The notes beneath the pieces are model-generated. The model did no database searches and was not told the DNA's origin. It saw only the letters and a list, made by a program, of their open reading frames with translations. From Dactylonectria macrodidyma (lineage: Eukaryota; Ascomycota; Sordariomycetes; Hypocreales; Nectriaceae): a stretch of DNA of 64,000 nt. Within the stretch, counting starts at the first letter, position 1. Each line of letters starts with the position of its first letter. The stretch is taken from assembly GCA_020744425.1 (NCBI GenBank), contig JAGMUV010000015.1:930001-994000 (forward strand), written 5' to 3'. The translations under genes and the position numbers were made by a program. Shown one piece after another: positions 46,199 to 58,400 of this stretch.

Positions 46199-47090
46199 TC
46201 AAGACATTTCTCGGTAGCGGTAATTGTACAGAAACGCCTCCTTCAGCTGGAAGAAGATACATAGCAGAGGTGACAATAATAGCCCGGCAATAGTCAACAC
46301 GCACGTAAACAGAACAAACTTGACGGCAATACCCCGATACATGCCTCCGTCATCATACGCCGCAAGGTCCGTCTGCAAGGTCGTGAGCAGAACGGTGATA
46401 GCACCAAAAACAAACCTATACGGCGCCCAAACCGTGCAAAGTAGGTGGCATAGTTGTACTGCACCTCCTGGTAGCTGGAGCCGTAAACCAAGTTGGAAAA
46501 AGAGTTGAGTCTCGTGAGTCGTATCTCGCCGTAGTGATAGCGCTGCCCCACATGCTTGGCTCTTAGATGCTGGGACTCTTGGATGAAATGGCACCAACTG
46601 ACCCAGTCGATCAACTTAGGTAACAACCTCAGCTCCTTGGCCAAGTCGAAGTCTGACTCGTGGACGATCAGCATGGCGTAGCTTTTCAGAAAGCCGCTTG
46701 CCTCGGGCGCGAGGTCACCACCATCGAAATCCTTAGCATGGGGGAGGTATGTCTCTCGAAAGGTGCGGCTGAAAAGGCACTTTGGTATCGGCTTAATGAA
46801 GATACGGCCGTAGTACCAGACTAGGTGGAGATCCACCCGTTCCTTAATGCAGATCTTGCGGCCCTTGAAAGCCTGGTGATGTAAGGAGCTGATGTTTCCG
46901 GCTTCGAGGCCACGGACAGTTTGGCGTGTCTGCGTCTCAGCCGCAGCGTCGAGAGATCCCTGGACAGAAACCGGTGAACCTATGCACGATCCTCGAGCAA
47001 CATGAGGGGCTGACCGGGCACAGTGCGTTCGAGCCTCATCAGCTCGCCGTCGGCTGACCACTGAGATATGACGGAGGCGTCACCCTTGCC
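46199..47090 (-). pseudogene. DUF6601-like integral membrane protein, frameshifted
   Basis: The central part (HHQAFKGRKICIKERVDLHL; VWYYGRIFIKPIPKCL; YHYGEIRLTRLNSF) matches the fungal DUF6601 pattern, and the C terminus has two membrane segments (FVFGAITVLLTTLQTDLAA; FVLFTCVLTIAGLLLSPLLC). The pieces are in different frames. The N-terminal part (MRLERTVPGQPLMLLEDRA) ends at a stop near 46979, a slip occurs between about 46920 and 46950, and another slip lies near 46435 where YATYFARFG passes to APYRFVFGA. No introns fit these points. Family role unknown. Confidence 0.65.
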
Positions 47091-47768
47091 GCGGTCCCTT
47101 TTGGCGCTTGATTTGCTTTGTGCTGTATATAGTAGCGAGACGAAAGAAGCGAGGTTCGTGCGAGAAAAGGGGTGGCATGCCAGGGATGCTAGCAACTTCA
47201 GAATACCTTTTGAGCGCAGAGTGAAGCCGGACTCAAGCATGGGCGCCCGACTGCGGCGCATTTCGACCCGAACAGCCTCATTCTGGGCTCCGCGCACCGA
47301 CGTGTTGGGCTCCTTGCAGGGATGGCTGTGGGCTCATGCATTGAGCATTGAGCAATGAGCAGTCGAGGCGGGCATAGCCTGCTGCAGCATGCAGCCTGCA
47401 TCATGCAGGCTGGCGATGTGCTCTGAGACTTTCCTCTTTTGTAAAGCGACCCCCAACCGCCCCCAAAGCTGAAATTGCTGCACATTATCGGCGAGTTGGG
47501 GCTATTGGAGGATTTCTGACACTTGTGTTGCCTACTTGTCTCTCTCAGGCTGAGCTGAGTCGAAAGTGGCTTGGTAGTGTGTCTCGCGAGGCTCTTCTAA
47601 TGGACTATGAAGAAATTCAAATACATGTGCTGTGACCTTCTGTATTTCAGTAACTCTGAGTGGGATACATAAACTGCGACGTAATTTCTTACTCTTCCGC
47701 CATCTCGAATTTGTTCCAAGGAATTCTCCGCATGAGCTCTGAATTACGACAACTTTCCGAGCACTTAG
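47091..47768. other. Upstream region of the SesB-type NLR
   Basis: No gene. It carries the presumed promoter of the plus-strand NLR, a palindrome at 47392-47412 and a GC-rich stretch near 47300-47400. Confidence 0.5.
47392..47412. repeat. Perfect inverted repeat, 10-bp arms
   Basis: CAGCCTGCAT, one C, then ATGCAGGCTG: exact reverse complements. It can form a tight hairpin or be a dimeric binding site. It lies about 360 bp before the NLR start codon, and an extra CTGCAGCATGCAG precedes it. Confidence 0.85.
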
Positions 47769-50700
47769 ATGACCGCCGTCAACATGGCCGAGTCTAAGAA
47801 CCCTGTCTCTCCGGAGATCAAGGCATCAGATGTCAACAGCTCCACAGACACACCTGAGTCCAAGGCTGTAGCCATCAGAAAGCTAATCCCGAAGATTAGC
47901 GGCAGTGATCTCGGGTTGAAGATTCGCTACCAACCTGCGGAGCAAGAAGACATCGAGATTGAGTATGAAATTGCGGAATAACTCCCCGAGATGTATAACG
48001 AGTGGTTCACTAACGCGAATAATTGTAGCCTTGTCGCGGTTCATGGGATCGGAGTCGACCCCAAAACATCATGGGTGCACCAGCCATCGGGAGTTGACTG
48101 GCTTGAGCACGAATCGATGCTCCCCCACGATCTCAAGACGGCAAGGATCATGTCCTTTAACTATGACTCGGTCTGGATTGGAGACGATGCGGTCAAGCAG
48201 TCTCTGAACAGTGTCGCGAAAAAGCTTCTTAATGCTCTCAGGAGTGAAAGAAAAGTAAGTATTAGGAGCACATTAGGACCAGCGGAGGAGCTGGAGATGT
48301 TAATGAAAATACAGGATTGTCCTTTTCGACCACTCCTCTTGATCGGACACTGTTTTGGAGGGCTTGTCATTCAAAAGGTGAGGCTTCGCAGATGATCATG
48401 CCTGCACAATGTCGTTTCTCACAAACATCTATCAGGCCTACAACGTAGCGGTGTTCCATCCCGACGATTGGAGTAACTTGTCCGAGTCCATCACAGGAAT
48501 GATATTCATGGGCACACCCCACCAGGGACTTCGTGACTCGTCCCAGCTCGGTTCGCAAGGGAAGATTTATGCTTACATTGTGGAATCGAAGCTGCAAATC
48601 CAAGATCAGTCCTTTAAGACTATGGCTCAAGACAACGGGGAGTTGACCGACACAGTGCACGATTTCACACGGCGGCTTCAGACATGCCCGTCACCGCCGC
48701 AGGTGTTTTGCTTCTTCGAGGAAAAGCAGACCAAGGTCGGAGCCATTGTTGGCTTACATGACATTTCCGTAAGAATCGCTGCGAATATGTCGGTTGCAGT
48801 GGGAAGCTGACATATCCAACAACAGGAATTCATGGTCGGCGAGAGGTCCGGCTCTTTGGACGGGCACAAAAACCTGGGGCTTGCTCTCAATCACTTCAAC
48901 TTGAATAAGTTTGATTGCAACCAGAACGACCATTACCGCAGCGTGCAACGCCAAATCAATGAGATGAAAGAGGCGTCGTTGAAGCTTTTGCATGCCAGAG
49001 AAATGGGTAAGGCGAGACAACGACTCCTCTCCTTAACTTCACGAGGATAAACGAGACGGGAGACTTTGTTATATTCCCAGTCAATCCATGTCATTTTTTG
49101 CTTAGACTACAACCATATCTCACCATGTTTCTTTCCGGGTCTCTTCTCTTCATTTCTAGCCGCTCGTGATGATATTTAGACCCGTCTCTGACCATACCTA
49201 TTCTCTAGACAAAGTCCCTCCCTCTCCAAGTCTGCAGCACTACACACCGACCTATGCCGCCCCTATTAAGAGGGAGGTCAATTTTGCGCCCAGGGGTGGC
49301 GTACTAAAGACCATCGACAAGAGGTTTTGTAAAACGCTAAAGGTCGTGTTGTATGGAGAATCAGGATATGGGTATGTTGATGGACCAACCCGTTATGTCC
49401 GCTCCTGCAGAGTCTCTAACCAGCTCGAAATTAGGAAAACCCATATTGCTGTGGAATACACGCACGCGTATCTCCAGAGCCATCCTGGGGCAAGAGTCCA
49501 CTGGGTGAACGCTGCCAGCGCTGAGCAGTTGCAACTCTCGTATATGCGCATTGCCAAAACACTCAATCTTAGCAAAGAGAGCGAAGAACGGCATCACGCA
49601 ATCGAGGCAGTTCATCGGTCTCTGAAGCATGATTCCAGCGGGGCTTGGTTAATGATTTTTGATGGTCTGGAAAAAGAAGCCCACCTGACCACGACCAGTC
49701 CTCACAACTCTGGAAAATCACTTCTAGACCTTTTGCCAACTGGGATGTTCGCAAGAGTTCTCCTCACAACGCGGTCAAGATCCTTGGCCAAACATCTCGT
49801 TGGCGATGACACCAAGAGCATGATCAGAGTCGATGCCCTCAAAGATGAAAATGCTTTAGCGATCTTGGGAAGCACAAGGTCGGACAGCGCCAGGACAGAT
49901 ACCACGCTCGATCTAGCCAATACTCTCGACGGCTCTCCCGGTGTCCTCACACTCGCAAACTCTTACATGACGAAAAGCTCACACATGAAGAAGAGCAGCA
50001 ACAAAACTTCTCCGAGGAAGTATTTACAGTTGATTCGAGACAAACCGGCAGATCAGCCGAGCGCAGCACATGCGTGGGCGCTGCTACACGGGCTGATTCA
50101 GACCAAGAATCCTGAAGCTGCGGAATTGGTGCTGCTTATTTCCACATTGGATGTACAGTACGTTCCAGACATTCTTTTGTCGAGACATGAGACGTCTGAG
50201 CTGATTCCCGTCTTGGAGGAATACGGCATAATCGAACCGTCTCAGGATCGACGCATCATTTTCATGACGGCCTTGTTTCGGTCACTTGGACAGCAGTGGC
50301 TTGCTGCACACGGGAAAAAGGCTTCCGTTGAAGAACTGACCTTGCACTCTGTACTTGACAAGTTTACCGGCGATGCGAGAGAGTCATTGCTTCCTTGCGC
50401 TTTAGCTGTGTGCAAGTTCAAGCCATCTTCAGCAGAAAGCAGCCTCCACCTGGCTACCCTCATGTCCAAGGTATCAGAGTACTACATGGACTTGGGGGAG
50501 CCGAAAAAGGCGCTCAAGCCTCTCGAACAGTGTCTTTCTTTGAGGGAGAAGCACTCAGACACGGATACGACAAAGGCGTTGGTACAGGAAACTAAGCAAG
50601 CCATTGAGAATGCGAGTACCCAAGCTGCGAAGAAGAAGAAAGGTGTCTCTCTTCCAATAAAAGCCACTCGTCAATTTGATGAAGAAAACCAGTTCCTTGA

Positions 50701-51478
50701 GCTTGAGAAGAGCGATGCCCAATGGCGGGACCGCAACACGGTTCGGACGGCTAGCGACGTCGCTGCACGCCGGATGGCACAGGGTCAATACGAGGGACCC
50801 GATAGCGCAGCCTCAATGTACCAACGCGTCTTCACATGGGTGAATAGCAAAGAACAGGACAACCCCTTGGATCTAGCTCGGAATCAGTACAACCTAGCAC
50901 TCGCGCAAGACGCTCAAGGGCAGCATGATAACGCCGAGGAGCTCCTTCGTGACGCATTGCAACGCGTCCATGCCAAAATTGATACCAAAAAGCCTGTATC
51001 GGTGGCCAATGATCTATTTCACAAGATCTCCGGCAGCCTCGCTGTCATGTACTGTGCCCAAGGCAGATTCAAGGAGGCGGAGGAGGCGTTCCGGCTTGTG
51101 CTTCCGGGCCAATGGAAGGCCCTCGGGCCCAACCACCCTGAGACGCTACTCACCCGGCACAACTTTGCTCTGCTGCTCCAAGAGCTGGGGCATTACGACA
51201 AAGCGGCTGAGGAGTTAGCGCAAGTGCTCATGGCGCAAGGCAAGTTGCTGGGATTCGACGACCCCACGACACTTCAAACAACGCGTAGCATCGCCTTGAA
51301 TTTGAGACTGCGTGACAGGTTTGATGATTCTAAAAAGCTTTACAAGGCCGTCATCAAATCACAAGCGGAGGTCTTGTGGAAGAAGCATGTGGACACTGTC
51401 AAGACGGAACTAATGTTGCAAGAACTAGTGCAGGACTTGGAAAGTAGGCAGGAGCTCCCAGCATTGGACGGGAATTAG
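47769..51478 (+). CDS. NLR with SesB-like hydrolase domain, NB-ARC and TPR repeats
   Basis: Predicted cytosolic STAND protein of 1067 aa. Exons in phase: 47769-47962, 48029-48254, 48315-48377, 48436-48768, 48826-49006, 49209-49371, 49435-51478. The SesB-like alpha/beta hydrolase spans about 65-330: DLVAVHGIGVDPKTSWVH (oxyanion loop), LLLIGHCFGGLVIQ (nucleophile elbow with Cys for the usual Ser), GMIFMGTPHQG and a His in LALNHFNLNKF. The NB-ARC P-loop GESGYGKTHIA (about 382-392) appears only after removing a 63-bp intron; WLMIFDGLEKE is Walker B and ARVLLTTRS the sensor motif. From about 780 to 1040 there are TPRs (RNQYNLALAQDAQGQHDNAE; LAVMYCAQGRFKEAEEAFRL; RHNFALLLQELGHYDKAAEEL). SesB-NLRs act in fungal non-self recognition and cell death. 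The 202-bp intron before exon 6 is long and may hide another exon. Confidence 0.85.
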
Positions 51479-52815
51479 TGCGTGGGTTGCGTATCGAGTA
51501 GTCAAATTGATCGATATCCCTTTAAGAAGAACTACTTGGCGGCGAAGACCTTATCTACACTCACCAAGAGCGTGAGTTAAAGTAAAACACTCCGTAAAAA
51601 AAAGTCAGCAGTGAGAAAATAGTGTGGACTAGTTACTAAAAAAAGAGAGTTGAGGTAACTTATGCGACAATCAGATGGACCCTTCTCCTAACTTGGACAA
51701 CTCCCCAGACACAAACTAACTATAAAAAACCAACCACCACTCATTTCCATATCAGAGTAGATAACTACGGATTTCATCAGGCTTCATAGATTCTGGAAGG
51801 GTCGAGAGCATGGGATTGGCTTTGTATATAGGGTAGGTTGTGACGCGGCCAACAATAATCTCGCCGACTTCTTCGTATTCCTGGTCCGATAACAAGCATA
51901 GTGCGATTATATCAGGGGCTAAACTCTTTTCCCATTCAAAAGTGCCTCTATCGTCAGGTTATGATAGTCCCTGGCGCTGCCGTCATCAGCGGATGGGTAC
52001 TATCTTCCTGAATTGGACAATTATCGCCTATACCCTGAGCAACACCGCTCTTTCGACTATTTGCCAAACCGAAACTGGTAGATGCACCGCGAGACTTCAC
52101 GGCGCAGCCAATGTGGCGAACCAATTGATGCATGTGTCCCTGAATTGTTGATGGGTCTGATGCGACTTGTCGGCTCGTGCGGTGGCGAACAACTCGGTCA
52201 TCCCCTATGCTAGTCTCTTTCAGTATACAGTCTGACAGTTACGAGATAGAAGGTTTATGTGAATCAAACAGTGTTCTCTCTGGTTTGCTTTGTGTCGCTC
52301 CCCATCCGGATTTACGTCTGATAAAAGGTTCACAAGGTTCGCGACTAAGGTGGGGATCGAGCAAGCTATTAAACGAATAACGGACACGGGATGAAACACG
52401 GACCCAATGGCGATCGAAGCTTAACTCGAGTCTCGGCTGATGGGTACGAGACGGGGATTTCATGGAGTTGTACCAATTGGTGGAACTTCAAACATGGGTC
52501 CACGTCTCGGAGACACCGGCACGATCCTCGATGGCTGCTAATCCAACAATAGCCCGCTCCTTCGGCCCCGTTTCAGGTAGAAACGGGCTATAAGCCAACT
52601 AGTTATGGATGCCGGAGACTCAACGGCCGAGAATTTGAAGCTAAAATCCCAATTGGGAGTTGTCCCGTAATGAGAGGACTGGATTGGGCCATGCTCACTA
52701 AGTCAATGTATTTGCATCTTGACGATATAATAAGGGACGCTATCGTCCACTTGATCTTAGTTTAGCATCACTCTCTCAATTCACTCACTAGTCTTTCCAC
52801 ACACTATCCACCACC
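51479..52815. other. Intergenic region upstream of GH12
   Basis: No supported gene in 1.3 kb. The ORF at 51840-52151 starts at TTG and has no motif. The last 100 bases hold the GH12 promoter with a TATA-like TATAATAAG at 52726-52734. A palindrome-rich segment lies near 52560-52600 (GCCCGCTCC... AACGGGC). Confidence 0.5.
52726..52734 (+). promoter_or_regulatory. TATA-like element of the GH12 gene
   Basis: TATAATAAG lies 82-90 bases before the ATG at 52816. The leader between is C/T-rich (CTCTCAATTCACTC), typical of highly expressed fungal genes. Confidence 0.5.
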
Positions 52816-53683
52816 ATGAAGTCCATCTCTTACATGCTCTCGGCTCTGCTGGCCACCGTTGCCGTTGCCACCCCTACTCCCGAGCTCGAGAAGCGCGCTA
52901 CGACCTGGTGTGACGCCTTTGGCAGCCTCACTACCAATGGAAAGACCGTCTACCACAACAACTGGGGCCGTGGGGATGCTACTTCGGGATCTCAGTGCAC
53001 CACCTTCACCTCTGCCACCAACGGCAACTTCGTCTGGTCTACCACCTGGACCTGGGCCGGCGGCCCCACGCACGTGAAGTCGTATTCCAACGTCGCGCTT
53101 GAGAAAGTCAACAAGCCCCTATCGTCCATCAACTCCATTCCATCCACCTGGACCTGGAGGTACGCAAAGCTTCAATTCACTACGATATAGTACTGTATCA
53201 AACTAACGCCTTCAAGATACACTGGTACCAACATGGTCTCCGATGTTTCCTACGACCTGTGGCTCGCCCCCTCTGTTGGAGCTGCCAACAAGTACGAGAT
53301 TATGATCTGGGTCGGCTCGTACGGCGGCGCTGGTCCCATCTCAGAGACCAACGACACTCCCCTTGCTACCCCCACCATCCTCGGTACCAAGTGGAAGCTC
53401 TTCAAGGGACCTAACGGCGACGTCACCGTCTTCTCCTTCGTTGCCCCTAGCAACATTGGCAACTGGAGCGGTGATCTCAACAAGTTCTTCCAGTACCTTA
53501 CCGCCAGCCAGGGCGTCCCGACCAGCAGTGTCATCACCAGCCTCCAAGCTGGTACTGAGCCTTTTGTTGGTAAGTCACTATCTGAAAGGCTGTCGTATTA
53601 ATGGTTTAGTCTAACATGTGTCACTTTCACTAGGTACCAACTGTGTCTTCAAGACCTCAGCCTACACCATCTCCGTCAACTAA
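52816..53683 (+). CDS. Secreted GH12 endoglucanase / xyloglucanase
   Basis: Extracellular beta-1,4-glucan or xyloglucan hydrolase, 248 aa, retaining mechanism. Exons 52816-53159, 53217-53569 and 53634-53683 fit phase. A signal peptide (MKSISYMLSALLATVAVATP) and a Kex2-like site (LEKR, about 27) precede the mature TTWCDAFGSL start. The jelly-roll signatures are present: NNWGRGDATSGSQC, SYDLWLAP, the nucleophile Glu in KYEIMIWVG (two residues before Met-Ile-Trp) and the acid/base Glu in AGTEPFVG just before the last intron. The C terminus NCVFKTSAYTISVN is the usual final strand. No cellulose-binding module. Length fits the family (about 240). With the PL4 lyase it shows a plant-wall-degrading lifestyle. 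Confidence 0.95.
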
Positions 53684-53966
53684 ATGGCAGTAATTGCACC
53701 TGCAAGCCATTTCTTTGGCCGGTGGTTAGTGTGAGCTCCTTTTCATGTACTTATTATGTTCGGTTGAACAATTCCCGACATATATACTAGATCCTTCATC
53801 CATTTTCAATACACGATTAACAACAAATTTAGAGTCATCACTAGTAGAGTCTTCGTAGTTCAGTTCCAACATAGAGATGAAAGTGGCCCGTAGGATCCTG
53901 TAGTAGTTGCGTCGCTTTCCGTCCCTTCTGACGGGCCTCACCTCCAATTTCGGCCAACATCAACCT

Positions 53967-55126
53967 CTAACACCAAGGATACATCTCTCTGTACTCCCAA
54001 CGAACCTCATTCAGAACCCCGTCTCCCCACTTGTTATGCCTCCATCTCAAACAAGGAACGTTCCCTTGGATCTCCTCGCGGACATCTGGCTCCACACGCA
54101 GAACCATTCGACACGCGGAAATCACCCTTTCATCTGGGTGCCAAATCGACACCTCCTTCAAGCCCCAATTGTAGGCTTCTGCCCTCGCCATCTGCAGCAC
54201 ATGTCCCAGGGATTCCAGAGTGGATTGCTTCTTATCATCTGATTTGCCATTCTGCCGGAACACTAGTCGTAGGATGACGAGCTTGTCGGCATTGAAATCA
54301 TGTAACCAGTAACACCAAACGTTCCCATCCAGGCTCTGCGCACCCTTGACAGTGGGGATCCATTCGGGTTCTATGAAAAGCTTTGAAGCAACATACTCCT
54401 CGGAGGCAAAATACCATTCTGCTTGGGCGTACGTGGGGAGGAAAGCTACGCATATTTGCTCACTGTGCTCCGTCGGACAGTGTTCCATGCGAGACGCTAG
54501 CGCTTCTGTATCCCAGTCACACAGTGGCTGCAGCTGACCGCGTTCTAAGAAACTAGCCCTCATTTTGAAGCCAGCGGGAGCTGTGGGGATCACGGCTTCC
54601 CTGGTCGGATAGATGGACCAGCCGAATGGCTCGTAAAACGTCTGCTCACAAATAATGAGTTTAGTAACAATAGAGTCACAACAGGCACCATTCCACTTAC
54701 TCCTACAGCTGACCAGAGTACAGTGAATTGGCATGGGACCGCATCACTGTCAAACCAAATTGCAAGCTTCCGCATCATCTCGGAAGCACAGCCGTGTTTG
54801 CGAAACTCAACCGGCGTAAAGACTCCTGCCACGCCATAGCTCCACTCAGTGGTAATCTTGCCGTCTGCGGAACGTATCACAACGGGCTTCTGCAGCGTCT
54901 CGGCTGAGGTGTAGATGGTCGTTCCATCGGTATAGATCCAGTATCGAATGCGGCCGTTACGTGTCAGCTCTTGGTTTCCGTTGATGGCTTGTTGGCCGAT
55001 GTATTCTTCCACCGTCAACTTTCCCTTCCAAGCAGCGCTGTTGTTGCGCCAGCTCTGGAGTTTCTCTTCTTCTGTTGCCTCCTGGAGGAAAAGTTTACTA
55101 GGATCAAAGCCTGGAGGGAGTGACAT
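53967..55126 (-). CDS. LYC1-like GNAT acetyltransferase
   Basis: 366 aa; exons 55126-54701 and 54641-53967 joined in phase 0. The start at MSLPPGFDPSKLFLQEAT is the first ATG of the frame; the open frame continues upstream without ATG. The N-terminal half has a GNAT-like acetyl-CoA core (YGVAGVFTPVEFRKHGCASEMMRKL), and the exon junction gives WSAVG/TFYEPFGWSIYP, matching the conserved VG-(K)-FY-x-x-FGW signature of GNATs. The C-terminal half (WCYWLHDF; ILRLVF; RAEAYNWGLKEVSIWHPD) matches the LYC1 C-terminal domain of ascomycetes, whose Yarrowia namesake acetylates lysine in its catabolism. One residue before FY seems missing relative to the usual form, which may point to a slightly different splice. 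Probably cytosolic. Confidence 0.8.
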
Positions 55127-55469
55127 CTTTCGGGTTGCTTCTTTGGGTGAGTCCGCGGGATACAAAGTGTTCCGGAAAATGGAAATTGTTTGCTTGGAGT
55201 TTCTTGACGCGGTCTGGGAAAGATCATGCAAGAGGGAGAATGCGGCTGAGAATTGGAGCGGGGTGATGAATGTTTGTCTCAGTTCCTATTGAGCCCTGTA
55301 ATCACCTGAAGCCCGCTGCCTTCACCGCCATCTTCAGGCGGCTCTCGATGTCTGTAACTGCACGCTGATCTTGGCATTTAGCACGCAGCCTGGTACTGTT
55401 TCCGTCTAGTTTTCCATGCACTCTTCTCTCGTCTCAAAATGTGTCCCAGAATTAAGTTGACTACCAGAT
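55127..55469. other. Short intergenic spacer
   Basis: Contains the promoter of the acetyltransferase and the 3' flank of the NLR gene, both on the minus strand. Nothing else is seen. Confidence 0.5.
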
Positions 55470-58400
55470 TCAGCTGTCTCCAAGCTCAAGAAATGAAGTC
55501 CGTCCTGCATGAATGTTGACCAAATAATCGAAATATGCAAATTCACTGTGTCCATTTGGGCGAGCCCATTTTCCTTTGCCATGCTCGGCAAGCAGCGCAT
55601 TGCGCTGGGAGATGGTTTCCATCTCTTCTATGTTCCAGCTTTTCTTCACGTCGTTCAAGTGTTGCATGATGAGGGCCTGGAGAAACCTGGCCCGCAGCAC
55701 ATGTTCCTCTCCCCAGTTTCCAGCGCCCCTTTGCCTCAAACACTGGTTCACATGGTTCCTTGTTTTCATGTCAGTCCGCCGTCAAATAAAACCAGGAAAT
55801 TGCAAGTATATACTTACGAAGCTTGTGCGTATTCGCCAAGGTGATACAGACAAAGTGCGACCGCAAAGCGACTATTGAGGGTCCCCTGATTCGTCTGGCC
55901 GAAAAGCTGGGCTCGCGCCGCCACGGAAGATTCGTAAAGCGGTAAAGCTTTACTGTAATTACCTACGGCTGCCCAAACATCCGCCACATAGCACATGTAG
56001 TTCAGAGTAAAGGGGGAATCCAGACCCTTCTCTCTCTGGATGTGGCTGATGGCGTCCAGTGCCATGAGAGGTGCATCGCGTGAACGTCCCTCAGAGAGGA
56101 GAACAAAAGCAAGCAAGATCTTGGAAATGAAGAACTGAAACTGGTTCGTTTTGCCGCCGAGTAGCCGATACTTTATCTCCAAAGATCTTTCACTGAATGG
56201 CTTGGCTTCCTTATATCTCCCTTCATTAATCAGCTGCAATGCCCAATCGTTGAAGCCGTTCGCGAGCAGGTTTTCATCTTCTACATGACGCGGTTCATTG
56301 ATGGACTGAACCATTTGTTCTTGCCGGCGTTTCAATACCCTCTTTGTCATCTCGTGGCCCTTTTGGCGGTTCACGATCCCCCCTGTTATCCAAATCACTC
56401 CAGCTCCATAAGCGGCGAGATTGGCTGCGAGGGTTGTAGGACTCAGCGTATCGTCACTGTGGGGAGCCTGAGATTTGTACTCCGGTGGAGGGCTTGATGG
56501 AGGTGTCGGTAGGCCGGAGGTTAGACGCATGCGTTGTTCTGAAAGCTCACGACAGACTTTCTCGCCTGTCTCAGCAACCTCGAGGCACGAAGTAGAGAGC
56601 CCCAGCTCGTACAGGTAAGCGGCCAAAGAGCACAACATTTCTGCAAACTCTTGGGTCGGTACGATGTTCTCGCTGAATTGTACATATCTACTTCGGATGC
56701 TCAAAACGTGCGGCATGTATTTGGCGAAAAGCTCGAATTCGGTGAGATGGGGTACCATAATTGCTGACGGCCTAGGAAGATTGCTATAAACAACGTTCAC
56801 GGCTCTGTCAAAGGCAATCTGTAGTTTCTGTGGATCTTCGACCAGCATGCTCATGACAGATCTCTGAACGGAGCGGTGTATTGAGTAGATGCACTGCGGA
56901 CTTGATTCTGATCTTCGGACATTGATCAAATGTCTGGAGCAGAGTGTTCGGCGAACTTCTTTGATGAACCTACAACGCATGAGCATATGCCCTCGTTACA
57001 ATACCTGACATAGGGAAAATACCACATAGATTGAGCCTCTTTAGAGAGCCTGCGCGATACATGTTCTGCAGGCTCTATCAGGAGCAGCCGCTCAGGTATG
57101 TGATCAGGCGACAGCATTGCCATGACATCAATGGCCTGTCGGGAAGCCGGGGCCAACTGATCGATAGACAACTGGAATACCGGCTCAATAGGTCGTGAAT
57201 ATGGATGCGCCGCCTCGTCTGAAAACACGAGACTGGGAGCCTGTGGAGATGTGCGCAGCAAGTCTAGCACATGTCCTAAATCTGCATAGCTCTCAGAAAT
57301 AAAGCCACCCAGTCCAACTAGAAGAAGGGGCAACTTGTCAACCTCTTTCGATAGCTGTCTGGCCAGTTCGAGGTCTGAATCACTTCTATGATTTGGTAGG
57401 TGCTGTAGAAGCAACTTTGAGCCATCGTCATCGGCAAGCGGTTCGAGTGGCAACGAATAGTCCGTCTCGAAACGCAGGTCTGTTGTCTGAGAGGTGAGGA
57501 TTATGGCGCCATGTTGACAAGGTGGCCAGAACCGATTCCGGATCAATGCATTGCATTCGGCGTTATCGAAAATAAGAAGCCAACCAGAATCTGCCACGTT
57601 GGTCAGTCAATTAACATATAGCGGACACTACTTGTAAGTTGCAACTGACTCTCACAAAGCCATTGACGAGCAAGATCCACAACCCGCGGGCCAGGGGCTT
57701 GTTTCTCATCATGAAGACACAATGATTCGGCGATTTTGACATAGGAGCCTGATATCGTGGCCTCATTCTGCGCATCGACCCAGAAGATGAACTGGAATTT
57801 GTCTCGATACCTGTGACAGAACTCCAGTGCGAGATGAGTTTTTCCGATACCGCCAATTCCATGAATGACGCAAGATCGCTGCGATTCCATGGAACCTCCG
57901 ACACTCTCGAACAAGAAGATAAGTTCGCGGTCTTGTCCTACGAATCTTGAATTCCTAGGACACGGGACCGAAAATAGCGACGATGGGGTCTTTGGCACTA
58001 TCGAGACATGAGGAAGGGCGTTCTCGACGAGTCGGTTATGTCGGAAGGATTCTTTGTGATGCTCAAGCTTTGTCTGACGCTCGAAATCGACAATGCTTCT
58101 TGCGATACATTCCTTCTCTGTGTCAAAGTTTTGCATTATAGGACCTAACACTGACTCGATTGGTTTCCCTAATGTAGGTAATATGAGTCAGTTAAAAAGT
58201 TAAGAAATTGTTTGCAGATCCGACTAACACCAAGATTTCATCTGGAGAAACTCGATTGCGTTTATGAGTGCGCCGGTGTAGCTTCGATATATGTCAAGCA
58301 GGATAGATTCAAGACTTTTGTTACCTAGGTAAAGATCCATATACTGTTCGAAAAGTGGCATTGCTCTCCCCATGTCACTTAAGAGTTCGCTGACGTCGTT

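Noticed and set aside
51840..52151. 103-aa plus-strand ORF upstream of GH12
   Set aside because: Begins at TTG, has no motif and no coding-like composition; treated as intergenic.
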